NCBI GenBank assembly: GCA_020635825.1
Contig: JACJZA010000010.1
Location: 62,001-126,000, forward strand
Length of the DNA stretch: 64,000 nt
Reading direction: 5' to 3'
DNA from: Flavobacteriales bacterium
GTDB taxonomy: Bacteria; Bacteroidota; Bacteroidia; Flavobacteriales_E; Vicingaceae
A program made the translations under genes and the position numbers. Below the pieces are notes generated by a model, which worked only from the letters and a program-made list of their open reading frames with translations, ran no database searches and was not told where the DNA came from. Positions 16,830 to 27,028 of this stretch are shown one piece after another. Numbering within the stretch: the stretch's first letter is position 1; each line of letters opens with the position of its first letter.

Positions 16830-19800
16830 TAGCGCATTAAGTACATTTTACCGAAACCTTTTTTGAAATAACTATCTGCCTCAGTATCTCGGTGTTCAAT
16901 ATCAGAAGAATTGATTTTAGTAATAACTCTATAAAGATATAAGCCATTGGCTAATCTGTCTCCATACATATCGGTCCCATCCCAAGTAAATTCTGAGATA
17001 TTTCTTCCTATTCTAATCACTCCAAACTCATCTTTATGAACTTCCCTCACCACTTTTCCGGTAATAGTCATTATTTGAATTTTAAAAATTTCGGGAATTT
17101 CACTTCCTGTTAATGTAAACACAAACTTGGTAGCAGTTGAAAATGGGTTTGGATAATTTAACACATTGGTAATGGTGGATTGATTGATTACTTCAAAATT
17201 GATATGATAATCGTAAACTCCGGATTGATTATTTGATTTATCTTGTGCTTGCACTCTAAGTTTATAAACTCCATCAATTGTAAAATTTGAAGGGTATATA
17301 ATTTTAGCTTTATTCTTTGGCAATGATGCAGGAATAAATGTCATATTTTGAAGCCCTGACTCATAAAAATAAATTCTTTTTTCAATTCCATCAGGAGAAG
17401 TAACATAAACTGTAAAATCAGAAGTATCATCTAAGGCTAGATATTGATTTTCATCTGTAAGTTCTATTACAATTTGAGATTTTGGTGAAACAATATCTCC
17501 ATTTAAAATATGGATTCCATCAAAAGTCACATCCAATAAAGGATTAATATTATCGACATTCACATAAAAAGGAATTTCAGCCACATTATTAAAATGGTAC
17601 TTTTCTAATTGATCATTATTGGGATTCACATCTATAAGTAACTTATTCAACCCTTGATAACCTACACTCGAAAACTGAACATTTGCAATAAACACACTAT
17701 CAGCTAATAACGGTTTTTGTCTTGAATAAGGAATCAGATGGATATAATTATTTCGATCTAATACTGAAAAATTTATTAATAAACTATCCATATCTATTGT
17801 ACTTATATTTTTTACTGCAATAGATAAAGTTATGTTTTCTCCTTCCTGAATAGTGTCGTTATAAAATTGATAATAAATTTTAGGTGATAAAGCAGCTTCA
17901 GGCACATCTGCATAAGTCACTTGCCACCTATTGAGTTGGGGAGCTGAAAACAATGAATCATCTGATAAATATGTATTTAATTTTAAATAAGGATATATGG
18001 ATGCATCCACCTCATCATTTATCGATATATCTGACGAATCTGTAGGTAAATTATTAATAAGTAAAGTTTCCGTACCATTTGCTTGAACACCATAAACATT
18101 TAAAATGGTACTATCGTTTGTAGGAAACTCCAAATGATTCACCTGCCAAGAAAGAGAATCCCAACTAGTAGCTGGACCTAGTATTTCTGAATAAATATTA
18201 GCATAATTCGCAGACGTAGTAATGGTTTTATTTAAAGAAAAATAATCTTGATTTATTGAATCACCTATTACTTCAATTGCAGAAAAAGGGTCCCCTTTTT
18301 TTGCAAATAAAATAAATGCTAAGCTATCTTGAATAGCAGGTAAATTTAATGCTCCTAAATTTTGAAAAGCAGTTCTTACATTCACGGGTAAAGTTGTATA
18401 TCCCGGAAATCCTTGAATATAAAAAGACCAAATCAACACATAATTATTATCAGGGATACTATCGTTTAGCATATTAACCAAAGCATTCATTTGTACGGGG
18501 TCATTTTGGCGGAAGATAAAAAATGAAGGCTTAGTAATTCCAAAATTAGTTTGTCCCATATCTTTTTCGTCAGAACGCCAAAAATCAAGTGATAAAGAAT
18601 CGAGCACTGCAACATGTATAGAACTAGTGGTTAAATAACCATTAGAACCTACATCATAGCCATTAATTTTATATCCTATATTGTAATATTCAGGGATATT
18701 AGCAGCTACTTTTGTGGTGATTTTTATATCCTTTATATCAGGCACAAACTCGAATTTTCTAGTTGTTCTGTTGTGGCTTACAAACTGAAAATCATCATTT
18801 TCAAATTGGAAGAAGTGTGCTTGCCCCCAACCTTCTTTATTTAATATATATTGAAATGATCTAAGTCTCCAATTATATCCCGTAGCATCAACAGAATCTT
18901 TTCCTACCCTCCAAAAATACACGGTACTATCTGTCATATTTTGTAATAGATTTGGAGCCCATGTAATAACTCCCCCTGCTTGATTAATAACAGTAGATTC
19001 TTTTAACGGACTATTAAAATAGTCAGTTGTATCTACTTCGAAAATATAATCTTTTGCAGGTTCAAATGGTAAGGCTGTAGATGCTTTTAACGAAATATTT
19101 TGAGAAGGAATAATAGCATAATTATATGGATAAATGGGAATTATTTCGCCTGATCTAATGTCTAGTGAAATAGTAATTTGATTATTATTTTCATGAATCT
19201 CATCAATTTGATTTAAGGCATCTACATACACATGAAATGTATTGGTACCTAAGCCTCTTACCACATCAACAGGGAGTGTAAAAGTAACTGTGTCTTTGTA
19301 ACTGATACCTGGTATTATTTTCAGATAAGTGGTATCTCCAAAAGCAGAATTAGGAAATATACGAGTTAGCTCAACTACCATATCTGAATGAGTAGCCCTA
19401 CCTAAATTCTCTATGGCAATTTTCACTTCAAATGAATCTAAATCAGAAGTAACAATTGTAGGGTTAAAAAACACAGAAGTTGTGTTAATCATATAATCAG
19501 GCATAGGGTATGAATGAAGTGATAAAGAAGGATCACCATGAAGTGTCATTCCATATGCAGTAAGATTTTTATATATGTTAGTACCTGTCCCTTGTAAAAA
19601 TGTAATAGTATTTTTTATCTGATTACCAATACTACCGCCGTAATTCTTATAACTAATATTCTTATACAATTCTGTTGAATAAGCATGCAAATAATTGGAA
19701 ATTCCAGCATTAACTGAAGCCAAAAAACCAATAACACCTTTATCTTCAATTAACACATATTTTTCACTTACACTATTTGCTCCTGCTAAATGGATATCAC

Positions 19801-21862
19801 CAGCTAAACAAGCATTCCCAATTAAAAAAGGATACCTACCATTTTGATTGGGCCAAACAGATGGATCATCAATATTTTGATCAAAACCACCGGTAGCAGA
19901 TGCATGTCCAAAAAATGTCATGAGAGAAACTCCACTCCCAATAAATTGCTTTATGGAATCTGACAAAGATATTTGAATTGGAGCTGTAGTTGATTTAGAA
20001 AAAGAATAAACATTTCCTCCGGTTAATGTATCTTCATAAAGGGCTTTATAAGAGTTTAGATAACTTAAAAATGTATTGGCATCATTTACTGTGTATCCTC
20101 CTGAAAAATGCAATGCAGTTTTCATCCAATCTGTTTCTCCATTAGGCGAGTTTAATTGAGAAGGAAATGGATTTTCATAATCCATTATTTTATCTAAATA
20201 CCATTGAATGTGAGTGTTATTCAATGCCGCTAATCTTCCAATCGGTATAGGAGGTTCAGTAATCGTTCCATTTAAACCTGAAATAAGCATATTATCGGAA
20301 GCAGGGTTACCAAATGAAGGAATTAAATTATTAGCATAATTTGAAGGTGATTGTCTAACATCATTGGTAACAACTGACTTACCCAATAAAAAAAGATATT
20401 TAGGTTGAGTACTCCAATTATCTAGTATATAATCAACAAACCCACGAATTGCATAGGGATGTTGTTTGATTCCATAAGCAAATTGGTCGTACAATTCTTC
20501 AATATTTACTATAAACGAATTTTCAGGATTATTTACACTGCTTAATCTATAATTAGCATAATTAACTGCTTCTGTCATTATTTTTGGGTGGGTAATAATT
20601 ACAAATGCAGTATCAGGATTTAAGGATTGATAATCAACAAAAAAACCAGTTCCATTCACCGCTTCGATATTAGATATGGTATCAACTGTGGACACATTAC
20701 TAATTACACATCTTTTTTCTCCTCCTGAATTTGGGATTAAACAATTTATTACTCCTCCATTCTGTATCGTTTTAATTTTTTTATTATTGGTGATATCGTA
20801 TAAAACAACACCTCCATATCCCGACATATTAATAAATTGAAAATACGATTTAGGTTGAGACAAATTATCCTCTATAAAAAGTTGATCATTAAAATCAACA
20901 TTTCCTAAATCAGGTGTATGTGGATATTTTAGTTCTACAAAGGATATTGTTTGTCTATCAACTGTACTTCCCAAATCATTAATGCTTTTAAAAACAAGAT
21001 TAGTGGAAGGAGAAGAAAATTCAGTTAATGGAATATTGTAATTTAAATCAATTTTCTCATAACCTTCATAAATAGTATCTAAAATTTGACTGCCAATTTG
21101 AACTTGTAAATGGTGGTCGTTAAATAATGTAGAAAAATTGGATGCTCCAACAACAACAGCCTTTACATTTACATTACCACCATTATTATAAATATTGTTG
21201 GTTGATAAAGCTTTTGTTCTAGTTTGCCCCAAGGTAAAAACATTATCGAACCAACCTTCTGCCGGGTCATAACCAAACAAGTTTTCTGATTGTCCGCCTA
21301 TAACTAATGTTTTTCCAGTAAAATAATTACTATGAAAAGAATTAATTAATCCCTGTAAATAATAATTATTGGGTGTATAACTGGTAAAATTTGTATCACT
21401 TTCAATAATTACTCGATTGTTTGATGTTATAGAGTTCCATGTTAAATAGTAAGTTGCAGTATCATTGATTAAGCTATAAAAAGGATTTGGATGATTTTGA
21501 GCGCTTCCATAAAAACCTTCATCAAACCATCCATCGTTTTTTTGTGCATAAAATTCAATAAAATCATTTGCATCAAACACCCCATCATTTTCACCTTCAA
21601 TATAAATAGCTAATTCTTCACCTCTACCAAACAGTTGAATAGATCGTGGATCTATTGCAGCAACAGGAACACCTGCATTTTGTAAAGCATTGAAATCAAT
21701 TCTATAAATTCCATTCTCAGCTACTTTGAATTTATAATACTGCTGTGAATGATTAATCCAATTGTTGTAATATGGTTGAGAAAATAATTGACCAACACAA
21801 AACAAAAAAAACAACAGTAGAGAAATTTGTTGCCATTCTTTATATGAGCTTTGTTTTTTCAA
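16829..21862 (-). CDS. Giant C25 (gingipain-type) peptidase domain protein, PorU/PorU2-like T9SS sortase
   Basis: This 1677-residue exported protein has a signal peptide (LFS then Gln-Pro). Residues about 35-330 form an N-terminal beta-rich region beginning NNWINHSQQYYKFKVAENGI. About 405-780 is a C25 peptidase domain with likely catalytic His653 (FFGHASATGG) and Cys685 (IGNACLAGD). A CARDB-like domain follows at about 790-905, then further beta domains, and a FlgD/T9SS-like C-terminus (NYPNPFSTATKF, then GLYLYRV). PorU is the T9SS sortase that removes the C-terminal signal and attaches A-LPS. Classical PorU proteins are about 1100-1300 residues; this length fits the longer PorU2 group. It is downstream of a PorV-like gene. 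Confidence 0.88.
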   Translation of the reverse strand: MKKQSSYKEWQQISLLLFFLFCVGQLFSQPYYNNWINHSQQYYKFKVAENGIYRIDFNALQNAGVPVAAIDPRSIQLFGRGEELAIYIEGENDGVFDANDFIEFYAQKNDGWFDEGFYGSAQNHPNPFYSLINDTATYYLTWNSITSNNRVIIESDTNFTSYTPNNYYLQGLINSFHSNYFTGKTLVIGGQSENLFGYDPAEGWFDNVFTLGQTRTKALSTNNIYNNGGNVNVKAVVVGASNFSTLFNDHHLQVQIGSQILDTIYEGYEKIDLNYNIPLTEFSSPSTNLVFKSINDLGSTVDRQTISFVELKYPHTPDLGNVDFNDQLFIEDNLSQPKSYFQFINMSGYGGVVLYDITNNKKIKTIQNGGVINCLIPNSGGEKRCVISNVSTVDTISNIEAVNGTGFFVDYQSLNPDTAFVIITHPKIMTEAVNYANYRLSSVNNPENSFIVNIEELYDQFAYGIKQHPYAIRGFVDYILDNWSTQPKYLFLLGKSVVTNDVRQSPSNYANNLIPSFGNPASDNMLISGLNGTITEPPIPIGRLAALNNTHIQWYLDKIMDYENPFPSQLNSPNGETDWMKTALHFSGGYTVNDANTFLSYLNSYKALYEDTLTGGNVYSFSKSTTAPIQISLSDSIKQFIGSGVSLMTFFGHASATGGFDQNIDDPSVWPNQNGRYPFLIGNACLAGDIHLAGANSVSEKYVLIEDKGVIGFLASVNAGISNYLHAYSTELYKNISYKNYGGSIGNQIKNTITFLQGTGTNIYKNLTAYGMTLHGDPSLSLHSYPMPDYMINTTSVFFNPTIVTSDLDSFEVKIAIENLGRATHSDMVVELTRIFPNSAFGDTTYLKIIPGISYKDTVTFTLPVDVVRGLGTNTFHVYVDALNQIDEIHENNNQITISLDIRSGEIIPIYPYNYAIIPSQNISLKASTALPFEPAKDYIFEVDTTDYFNSPLKESTVINQAGGVITWAPNLLQNMTDSTVYFWRVGKDSVDATGYNWRLRSFQYILNKEGWGQAHFFQFENDDFQFVSHNRTTRKFEFVPDIKDIKITTKVAANIPEYYNIGYKINGYDVGSNGYLTTSSIHVAVLDSLSLDFWRSDEKDMGQTNFGITKPSFFIFRQNDPVQMNALVNMLNDSIPDNNYVLIWSFYIQGFPGYTTLPVNVRTAFQNLGALNLPAIQDSLAFILFAKKGDPFSAIEVIGDSINQDYFSLNKTITTSANYANIYSEILGPATSWDSLSWQVNHLEFPTNDSTILNVYGVQANGTETLLINNLPTDSSDISINDEVDASIYPYLKLNTYLSDDSLFSAPQLNRWQVTYADVPEAALSPKIYYQFYNDTIQEGENITLSIAVKNISTIDMDSLLINFSVLDRNNYIHLIPYSRQKPLLADSVFIANVQFSSVGYQGLNKLLIDVNPNNDQLEKYHFNNVAEIPFYVNVDNINPLLDVTFDGIHILNGDIVSPKSQIVIELTDENQYLALDDTSDFTVYVTSPDGIEKRIYFYESGLQNMTFIPASLPKNKAKIIYPSNFTIDGVYKLRVQAQDKSNNQSGVYDYHINFEVINQSTITNVLNYPNPFSTATKFVFTLTGSEIPEIFKIQIMTITGKVVREVHKDEFGVIRIGRNISEFTWDGTDMYGDRLANGLYLYRVITKINSSDIEHRDTEADSYFKKGFGKMYLMR

Positions 21863-21908
21863 AATGTTAAAGTCAATTCAAATAGAAAATTACTCAAATA
21901 TTCTGAAA

Positions 21909-23009
21909 TCATTCGCTAAAGCGTTCTTTAACATGAACTGTTTTGTTGATATCAAATTTTAAGGAGAATATATTTGAATATAATGCCTCCGACTGATTTC
22001 CTATATCTGACAAAGCATAATCGATAGAAATCCCTTTAAACTTCACCCCTACTCCAAAGTTAGGCTGATAAGATATCTTTTCGTTTGCATAAAGATCCGT
22101 TACCTTTTGGAAATTACCCACTCCTAATCTTAAAAAAATCATATTGATATAGCCTACTTCAACACCCATATGAGGATCAATACTAACAGGCTTTCCAGGC
22201 ACCAAAACATTTCTTTTACCATCAGTTGATAAATCGAAATTTATTTCCCCTAATGCATTAAATTTATTGCTAATCTTAACATTTTTAGCAACCCCTAAAA
22301 TTACTTTAGGAAGAGTCACTTCTACCGAATTTTCAGGAATTTCGTTACCTGTTGCTTCAAAAACATCAATAGTTTCTTCATCTAAAGTATAGCTCCAGGC
22401 ATTAAAAGTGGATGTTACATCTCTTGCCATTAACCCAAAATCCCAACCTTTATATTGATATTGAGCACCTCCATCTATTCCAAATCCCCAAGCACTAGCA
22501 AAATCACCTACTTTACGATAAATAATCTTCGCATTTGCTCCATACCTCAACCCTTCAATTTTAGATTTTCTAGCATAAGAAAACAAAAAACCATAATCTG
22601 CTACCGAAAACGAGCTTATTTTATCATAATTTACATTTCCATCAGCATCAATTAATTGCGTTGTGTTAGGTATGTCATCAACCCCAAACCGAATAACAGA
22701 AACACTAAATGCACTTACACTATCAATTTTAGCAGCAAAAGCACCATAATCATACTTAGCTATTCCTGCAAAGTATTCAGAATGCATTAAACCAATTTGA
22801 AAATTTTTCTCAATCCCAGTTAATCCGGCAGGGTTCCAATAACCAGAGGTAACATCGCTAACGGTAGAAACTTGAGAATTAGACATTCCTAAAGCTCTAG
22901 CACCAACACCAATAGAAAGGAATTCATTACTATACTTAGGTGCCGATGTTTGTGAAAAAACACAAGTGCTTGCCAATGACAAAATTATTAAAGCTACTCT
23001 ACCTCTCAT
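21909..23009 (-). CDS. PorV/PorQ-family outer-membrane protein (PorV2-like)
   Basis: This is a 366-residue beta-barrel protein with signal peptide (VFS then Gln-Thr). The mature N-terminus FLSIGVGARALGMSNSQVST plus YWNPAGLTG is the PorV/PorQ/FadL-like start. PorV shuttles T9SS cargo from the translocon to the PorU sortase at the outer membrane. It is immediately upstream of the giant PorU-like gene (46-nt gap), the same pairing as in many Bacteroidota. Whether this is the main PorV or the accessory PorV2 cannot be told from this window; the partner's size favours the latter. Confidence 0.85.
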   Translation of the reverse strand: MRGRVALIILSLASTCVFSQTSAPKYSNEFLSIGVGARALGMSNSQVSTVSDVTSGYWNPAGLTGIEKNFQIGLMHSEYFAGIAKYDYGAFAAKIDSVSAFSVSVIRFGVDDIPNTTQLIDADGNVNYDKISSFSVADYGFLFSYARKSKIEGLRYGANAKIIYRKVGDFASAWGFGIDGGAQYQYKGWDFGLMARDVTSTFNAWSYTLDEETIDVFEATGNEIPENSVEVTLPKVILGVAKNVKISNKFNALGEINFDLSTDGKRNVLVPGKPVSIDPHMGVEVGYINMIFLRLGVGNFQKVTDLYANEKISYQPNFGVGVKFKGISIDYALSDIGNQSEALYSNIFSLKFDINKTVHVKERFSE

Positions 23010-23160
23010 TTAATCAAAATAGTGCTGAAAATTACCAAAAAAAGCAATATTGAAACGCTTCTCTTTATTTTACCTTGTTAATAGTTAGTGATAAAACTAT
23101 TTTTTTGATTGATTATTGTTTCACTCAAGTTTTATACATTTACAACAATAAAAAAATTAA

Positions 23161-23904
23161 ATGAAAAAACACATTCCAAATACCATTACAACCATTAATT
23201 TAATTTGTGGATGTTTGGCTATTTCTTATGCTTTTGAAGGGGATTTAATTTTAGCTGCTTATTTAATTATTGTTGCTTCTGTATGCGATTTTTTAGATGG
23301 TATGATGGCTCGTTTATTAAAGGTTTCTAATCCCTTAGGCGAACAACTTGACTCTCTTTCTGACATGGTTTCTTTTGGATTAGCTCCAGGAATTATCTTA
23401 TTTCAATTCACAAAATTTTTAAATACTCAAGGTGACTATCTTCTTTTAGATAATAATCCTTGGTTATTTTATATTGCATTCCTTATTCCTGTTTTTTCTG
23501 CTTTTAGACTTGCAAAATTTAATATTGACACTCGTCAAACCGATGGTTTTATTGGGTTGGCAACACCAGCAAATGCTAACTTTTTTATTTTCATTGTACT
23601 TCTTTACTTCTACCCTGAATTACCTCAACTTATTTCTACATTTAGCATTTTAAACCCTATTATTTCCAATCCATTAATTATGCTTGGAATAGGAGTGGTT
23701 TTTTCGTTTTTATTAGTAGCAGAAGTTCCTATGTTCTCATTAAAAGTTAAGTCATTAAAATGGACGGGCAACGAATTAAGGTTTACCTTTTTGGGAATCT
23801 TTATCTTACTTCTTATATTGATTAATATAGCTGCCTTCCCTATTATTATTTTCTTATATATTGTTTGGTCTTTCATTCATAATTTTTCTGGTAAAAAATC
23901 TTAA
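23161..23904 (+). CDS. pssA: CDP-diacylglycerol-serine O-phosphatidyltransferase
   Basis: The 247-residue integral membrane enzyme makes phosphatidylserine from CDP-diacylglycerol and serine, the precursor of phosphatidylethanolamine. The CDP-alcohol phosphotransferase motif is complete: D43, D46-G47, A50-R51, G60, D64, D68. About six to seven membrane helices follow. The N-terminal PNTITTINLICGCLAI matches the PssA family rather than PgsA. It is divergent from the PorV-like gene and is followed after 6 nt by tadA. Confidence 0.93.
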   Translation: MKKHIPNTITTINLICGCLAISYAFEGDLILAAYLIIVASVCDFLDGMMARLLKVSNPLGEQLDSLSDMVSFGLAPGIILFQFTKFLNTQGDYLLLDNNPWLFYIAFLIPVFSAFRLAKFNIDTRQTDGFIGLATPANANFFIFIVLLYFYPELPQLISTFSILNPIISNPLIMLGIGVVFSFLLVAEVPMFSLKVKSLKWTGNELRFTFLGIFILLLILINIAAFPIIIFLYIVWSFIHNFSGKKS

Positions 23905-23910
23905 TTACCA

Positions 23911-24363
23911 ATGGAGTTGAGTGTTTTTTCTGATGAACATTTTATGAAAGAAGCCTTGAAAGAGGCTCAAAAAGCTTTTACTGAAGATGAGGTACCGGTT
24001 GGAGCTGTAATAGTTTGCGACAATAAAATTATTGCTCGTTCTCACAACATGACCGAACGATTAAATGATGTAACTGCTCATGCTGAAATGTTAGCTTTTA
24101 CATCGGCAACAGATTTTTTAGGGGGTAAATATCTTAACGAATGTACTCTTTATGTTACACTAGAACCATGCATCATGTGTGCAGGAGCCAGCTACTGGAC
24201 ACAATTAAAAAAAGTAGTTTATGGTGCTTCCGATGAAAATCGTGGTTTTTCAAAACTTTCACAAAACATTCTACACCCTAAAACTGAAATTAAATTTGGA
24301 GTTTTAGATAAGGATTGTTCTGAACTTCTTAAATCGTTTTTTATTAAAAAAAGAAATGATTAA
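23911..24363 (+). CDS. tadA: tRNA-specific adenosine deaminase
   Basis: The 150-residue zinc enzyme converts A34 of tRNA-Arg(ACG) to inosine. The zinc site and proton shuttle are H57-A-E59 and P86-C87-IM-C90 with the following AGASYWTQLKKVVYG. Its length and the short C-terminal helix are those of TadA. It lies 6 nt behind pssA, so the two are probably cotranscribed. Confidence 0.94.
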   Translation: MELSVFSDEHFMKEALKEAQKAFTEDEVPVGAVIVCDNKIIARSHNMTERLNDVTAHAEMLAFTSATDFLGGKYLNECTLYVTLEPCIMCAGASYWTQLKKVVYGASDENRGFSKLSQNILHPKTEIKFGVLDKDCSELLKSFFIKKRND

Positions 24364-24367
24364 TTCT

Positions 24368-24375
24368 TAATTTTG
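24368..24375 (+). promoter_or_regulatory. Possible -7 element (TAATTTTG) before the bacilliredoxin gene
   Basis: TAATTTTG matches TAnnTTTG, ends 29 nt before the ATG at 24405 and lies in the short gap after tadA. No -33 TTG at the right distance, because that position is inside tadA. Confidence 0.35.
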
Positions 24376-24404
24376 AATCATTCTAAATAAAAATTTATAA
24401 AAAT

Positions 24405-24815
24405 ATGTACCCTCCAGAATTAGTAGCACCGATGAAACAAGAATTAACATCGGTAGGATTTGAAGATTTAACAACAGCTGAACAAGTTGACGAAGCTTTA
24501 ACTAGCAGCGGAACCACTTTTGTGGTTATTAACTCAGTTTGTGGATGTGCTGCTGCCAATGCTCGTCCAGCAGCAAAAATGGCTATCTCTAATGATAAAA
24601 AACCAAACAAAATAGTTACTGTATTTGCAGGCGTTGATGGTGAAGCTGTTGCTCAAGCAAGAAAATACACTTTACCTTACCCTCCATCTTCGCCAAGTAT
24701 GGCATTATTCAAAGATGGGAAATTGGTTCATTTTATTGAAAGACATCATATCGAAGGAAGGCCTGCTGAAATGATTGCAGAAAATTTAGCTGCAGCATTT
24801 AATGAATTCTGCTAG
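24405..24815 (+). CDS. BrxA/BrxB-family bacilliredoxin
   Basis: This 136-residue thioredoxin-fold protein has the family's CGC redox motif, C46-G-C48 in INSVCGCAAANARPA, and the N-terminal MYPPELVAPMKQEL seen in BrxA/BrxB (formerly DUF1094, YphP/YqiW). In Firmicutes such proteins remove bacillithiol from mixed disulfides; some Bacteroidota also make bacillithiol. The cofactor in this organism cannot be judged from this window. It ends in a strong terminator. Confidence 0.9.
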   Translation: MYPPELVAPMKQELTSVGFEDLTTAEQVDEALTSSGTTFVVINSVCGCAAANARPAAKMAISNDKKPNKIVTVFAGVDGEAVAQARKYTLPYPPSSPSMALFKDGKLVHFIERHHIEGRPAEMIAENLAAAFNEFC

Positions 24816-24831
24816 GATTAATTTACTCAAT

Positions 24832-24862
24832 AAAAAAGCCACAATAAATATTGTGGCTTTTT
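24832..24862. terminator. Bidirectional terminator
   Basis: AAAAAAGCCACAATA and its complement TATTGTGGCTTTTTT form a long stem with T runs on both strands. It separates the plus-strand bacilliredoxin from the minus-strand four-gene operon ending at 24889. Confidence 0.9.
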
Positions 24863-24888
24863 TATTACTCTTTAAAATTTACAAACAA

Positions 24889-25740
24889 TCAATCAGTTTT
24901 AAACCACATAAAAGCTCCGTAAATAACTAACCAAAACATAAATGGTTGTAAATAGTTGTACCATTCATTATATTTTTCAACATTTCCTGTAAGTAAGTAC
25001 TCTTCGTTTTCTAAAATGGAAACAAATTTCATATTTTTAGAAACTATAATACCATTGCTATTTTCTTCGATATACTCTTTTAAATCATTATCTTCTTCTA
25101 TCGTTAAATAATGGTACTTTTGCCTATCTGCTGTAGCTATTCGTCTTTTAAAAAAATCGTCATCAATCTTATCACTTAACGGAACATCATCTTCCACTAA
25201 AAAGAAATAATATATTGAGTCTTTATGTGTATAGGAGCTATCTACTAAAGGAATTAAGATGTTAAAATAAGAAGTCCCGCTATTTCTTGTTGTTCCTGGA
25301 TACCTATCATCACCCTCTTCAACATTAGTTACTTCGTAAATGAATTTTTCGCTAAGAAGTTTAATTTTTTTAAACCTAATTAACACAAAGTCTTCTTCCG
25401 TTAAGCTTTTTTCTATGGTACAATCTTCGATTTTACGCCCATATCTATATTTCTGAAATTTTTTGATTTCATAGCCACTTACAATAAAAATAATTATTGA
25501 TAGCACTGTAAAAGCAATTGTTGATTTTCTTGATTTGTTCAAAAAAAGAAAAACAAAAGCTAAAACAGGAATAATTAATGATACAACAAAAAAGCTAACC
25601 CAACTATTATCGGTTATTGTAAATAAGTTATAACTAACCCATTTTACAATAAGCAATAATAAAAGGCCAATAATAAAAGACATAAATGTAAAAGGCTTGC
25701 CTTCAGCTTCGTCCCAAATATGTTTTAGATTATTTAGCAA
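24889..25740 (-). CDS. Membrane protein of unknown function
   Basis: This is a 283-residue protein with three N-terminal membrane helices (about 19-39, 46-66, 73-92), a hydrophilic domain of about 150 residues with many acidic residues, and a final membrane helix near 265-280. No family recognised. It is the last gene in a tight four-gene minus-strand operon; only 2 nt separate it from the gene before. Its hydrophilic domain lies between helices, so its side of the membrane depends on topology. Confidence 0.72.
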   Translation of the reverse strand: MLNNLKHIWDEAEGKPFTFMSFIIGLLLLLIVKWVSYNLFTITDNSWVSFFVVSLIIPVLAFVFLFLNKSRKSTIAFTVLSIIIFIVSGYEIKKFQKYRYGRKIEDCTIEKSLTEEDFVLIRFKKIKLLSEKFIYEVTNVEEGDDRYPGTTRNSGTSYFNILIPLVDSSYTHKDSIYYFFLVEDDVPLSDKIDDDFFKRRIATADRQKYHYLTIEEDNDLKEYIEENSNGIIVSKNMKFVSILENEEYLLTGNVEKYNEWYNYLQPFMFWLVIYGAFMWFKTD

Positions 25741-25742
25741 TG

Positions 25743-26732
25743 TTATTTTACTATATTTTCACAGTTAAAATACCTTTTTGAGCTTTTAGCTTTTAGACTT
25801 GGTTCAGCATAGCTACCATTTATCATATGTTCGTAGGCTTCCATCTTTTGATACCAGCAATTACCGTCTTTATCTTTTCCAATAATATCGAAATTGTGGG
25901 TTGTGTAGTTTACATCTCTCCCATTAGGATGATAAGTTGATTGAGCAAATTCATTACCAAGGTTAATTACTTCATCTCCTTCTTCCAGAATATCACCTTT
26001 CATTTTTATCATTTCTATTAATTGATTATTGGTAACGGTCGAAAACAAAACTTTTGTTTTCCATTTTTCACTTTGATAGTATTGAATCGGCATTTTTCCG
26101 GTTTTTTTATCCTGCTCGTCTTTTGCCCTAAATCCAGCTTGTCTATCTTCTTCATCTATCATATCTTTTAGCTTGTCAACTTCATCGTATATCATTCTAG
26201 AATGGGTTCTTAAATTATCATCTGATTCGTTTGAATTTCTGATATAACTAAATGTTGCTTTTTTTACTTTTAAAGACTCAAATGGAGCACAATTATGTCC
26301 ATTTAATTCCAATATTTTAAAAGTTAGCTTTTGTCCTATCGGTGTTTTATTTAGATAGTCTCTCCATGATTTTACATCTCTTGATGAAGCGTATTTAACT
26401 TCAGGTAATATATCCAAGAAAATATATGTTTTCCCGTTTTCTACTATTATTCTTGAATAGTAAACTTTGTTTAAACTATTGCCATATTGAATTTTAATGT
26501 TATTAGCTTCTTGCCATTTATCTCCACTACACCTTTCTGTTGGTTCAAATACTTCATCTATAATTACAAGACCATAAATAAAATCAGAGTCGGTAAAATC
26601 AGTTTTAAGTTCATTTTGGTCTTCTTGGCCTATTTCAAAATGTGTGTTTGAAAATAATACTTTAACATTTTGTGCTTTGTTTACGGCAACTGCAAATACA
26701 GTTAACATAATTAATAATAATAGTTTTTTCAT
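25743..26732 (-). CDS. Secreted or periplasmic protein of unknown function
   Basis: The 329-residue protein has a signal peptide with cleavage after VNKA, leaving Gln-Asn-Val. The mature protein is mixed alpha/beta, with a central charged helix region (YDEVDKLKDMIDEEDRQAG) and several cysteines (in ERCSGDK, HNCAPF, GNCWYQ and YFNCENI) that may form disulfides. No domain recognised. Third gene of the four-gene operon, 5 nt behind the 96-residue protein gene. Confidence 0.72.
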   Translation of the reverse strand: MKKLLLLIMLTVFAVAVNKAQNVKVLFSNTHFEIGQEDQNELKTDFTDSDFIYGLVIIDEVFEPTERCSGDKWQEANNIKIQYGNSLNKVYYSRIIVENGKTYIFLDILPEVKYASSRDVKSWRDYLNKTPIGQKLTFKILELNGHNCAPFESLKVKKATFSYIRNSNESDDNLRTHSRMIYDEVDKLKDMIDEEDRQAGFRAKDEQDKKTGKMPIQYYQSEKWKTKVLFSTVTNNQLIEMIKMKGDILEEGDEVINLGNEFAQSTYHPNGRDVNYTTHNFDIIGKDKDGNCWYQKMEAYEHMINGSYAEPSLKAKSSKRYFNCENIVK

Positions 26733-26737
26733 AATTT

Positions 26738-27028
26738 CTAATTTTTAACTTTTATATAATTGTCTTTAATTATTAATCTAGACTCAGATAAATGTATAAA
26801 TTCCAATTGATTCTCATTTAAATAATTTATTCTACAATTAACATATGTATTGCAGCATATTAAAGTCAGCTTATCTTTTAATATTTGCCATTCGCCAAGT
26901 TCAATTAGCCTAAATGGAACTTCGTAATAAATACGATAGGTTCCATTAGGCTTAAAGCTTAATAATTCTTCTGATTCTTCCGAAGTCAACTTCCATGTAC
27001 CCACTAATTCAAAAGGATCGAATTTCAT
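26738..27028 (-). CDS. Small lipocalin-like domain protein
   Basis: This is a 96-residue protein without a signal peptide. LVGTWKLTSEESEELLSFKPNGTY followed by GEWQILKDKLTL is the pattern of lipocalin-like domains of Bacteroidota (GTW, then FxxNGxY, then W). Most relatives are exported lipoproteins, so the lack of a signal is odd. Second gene of the operon, starting directly after the LamG protein stop. A ligand-binding or accessory role is possible but unproven. Confidence 0.65.
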   Translation of the reverse strand: MKFDPFELVGTWKLTSEESEELLSFKPNGTYRIYYEVPFRLIELGEWQILKDKLTLICCNTYVNCRINYLNENQLEFIHLSESRLIIKDNYIKVKN

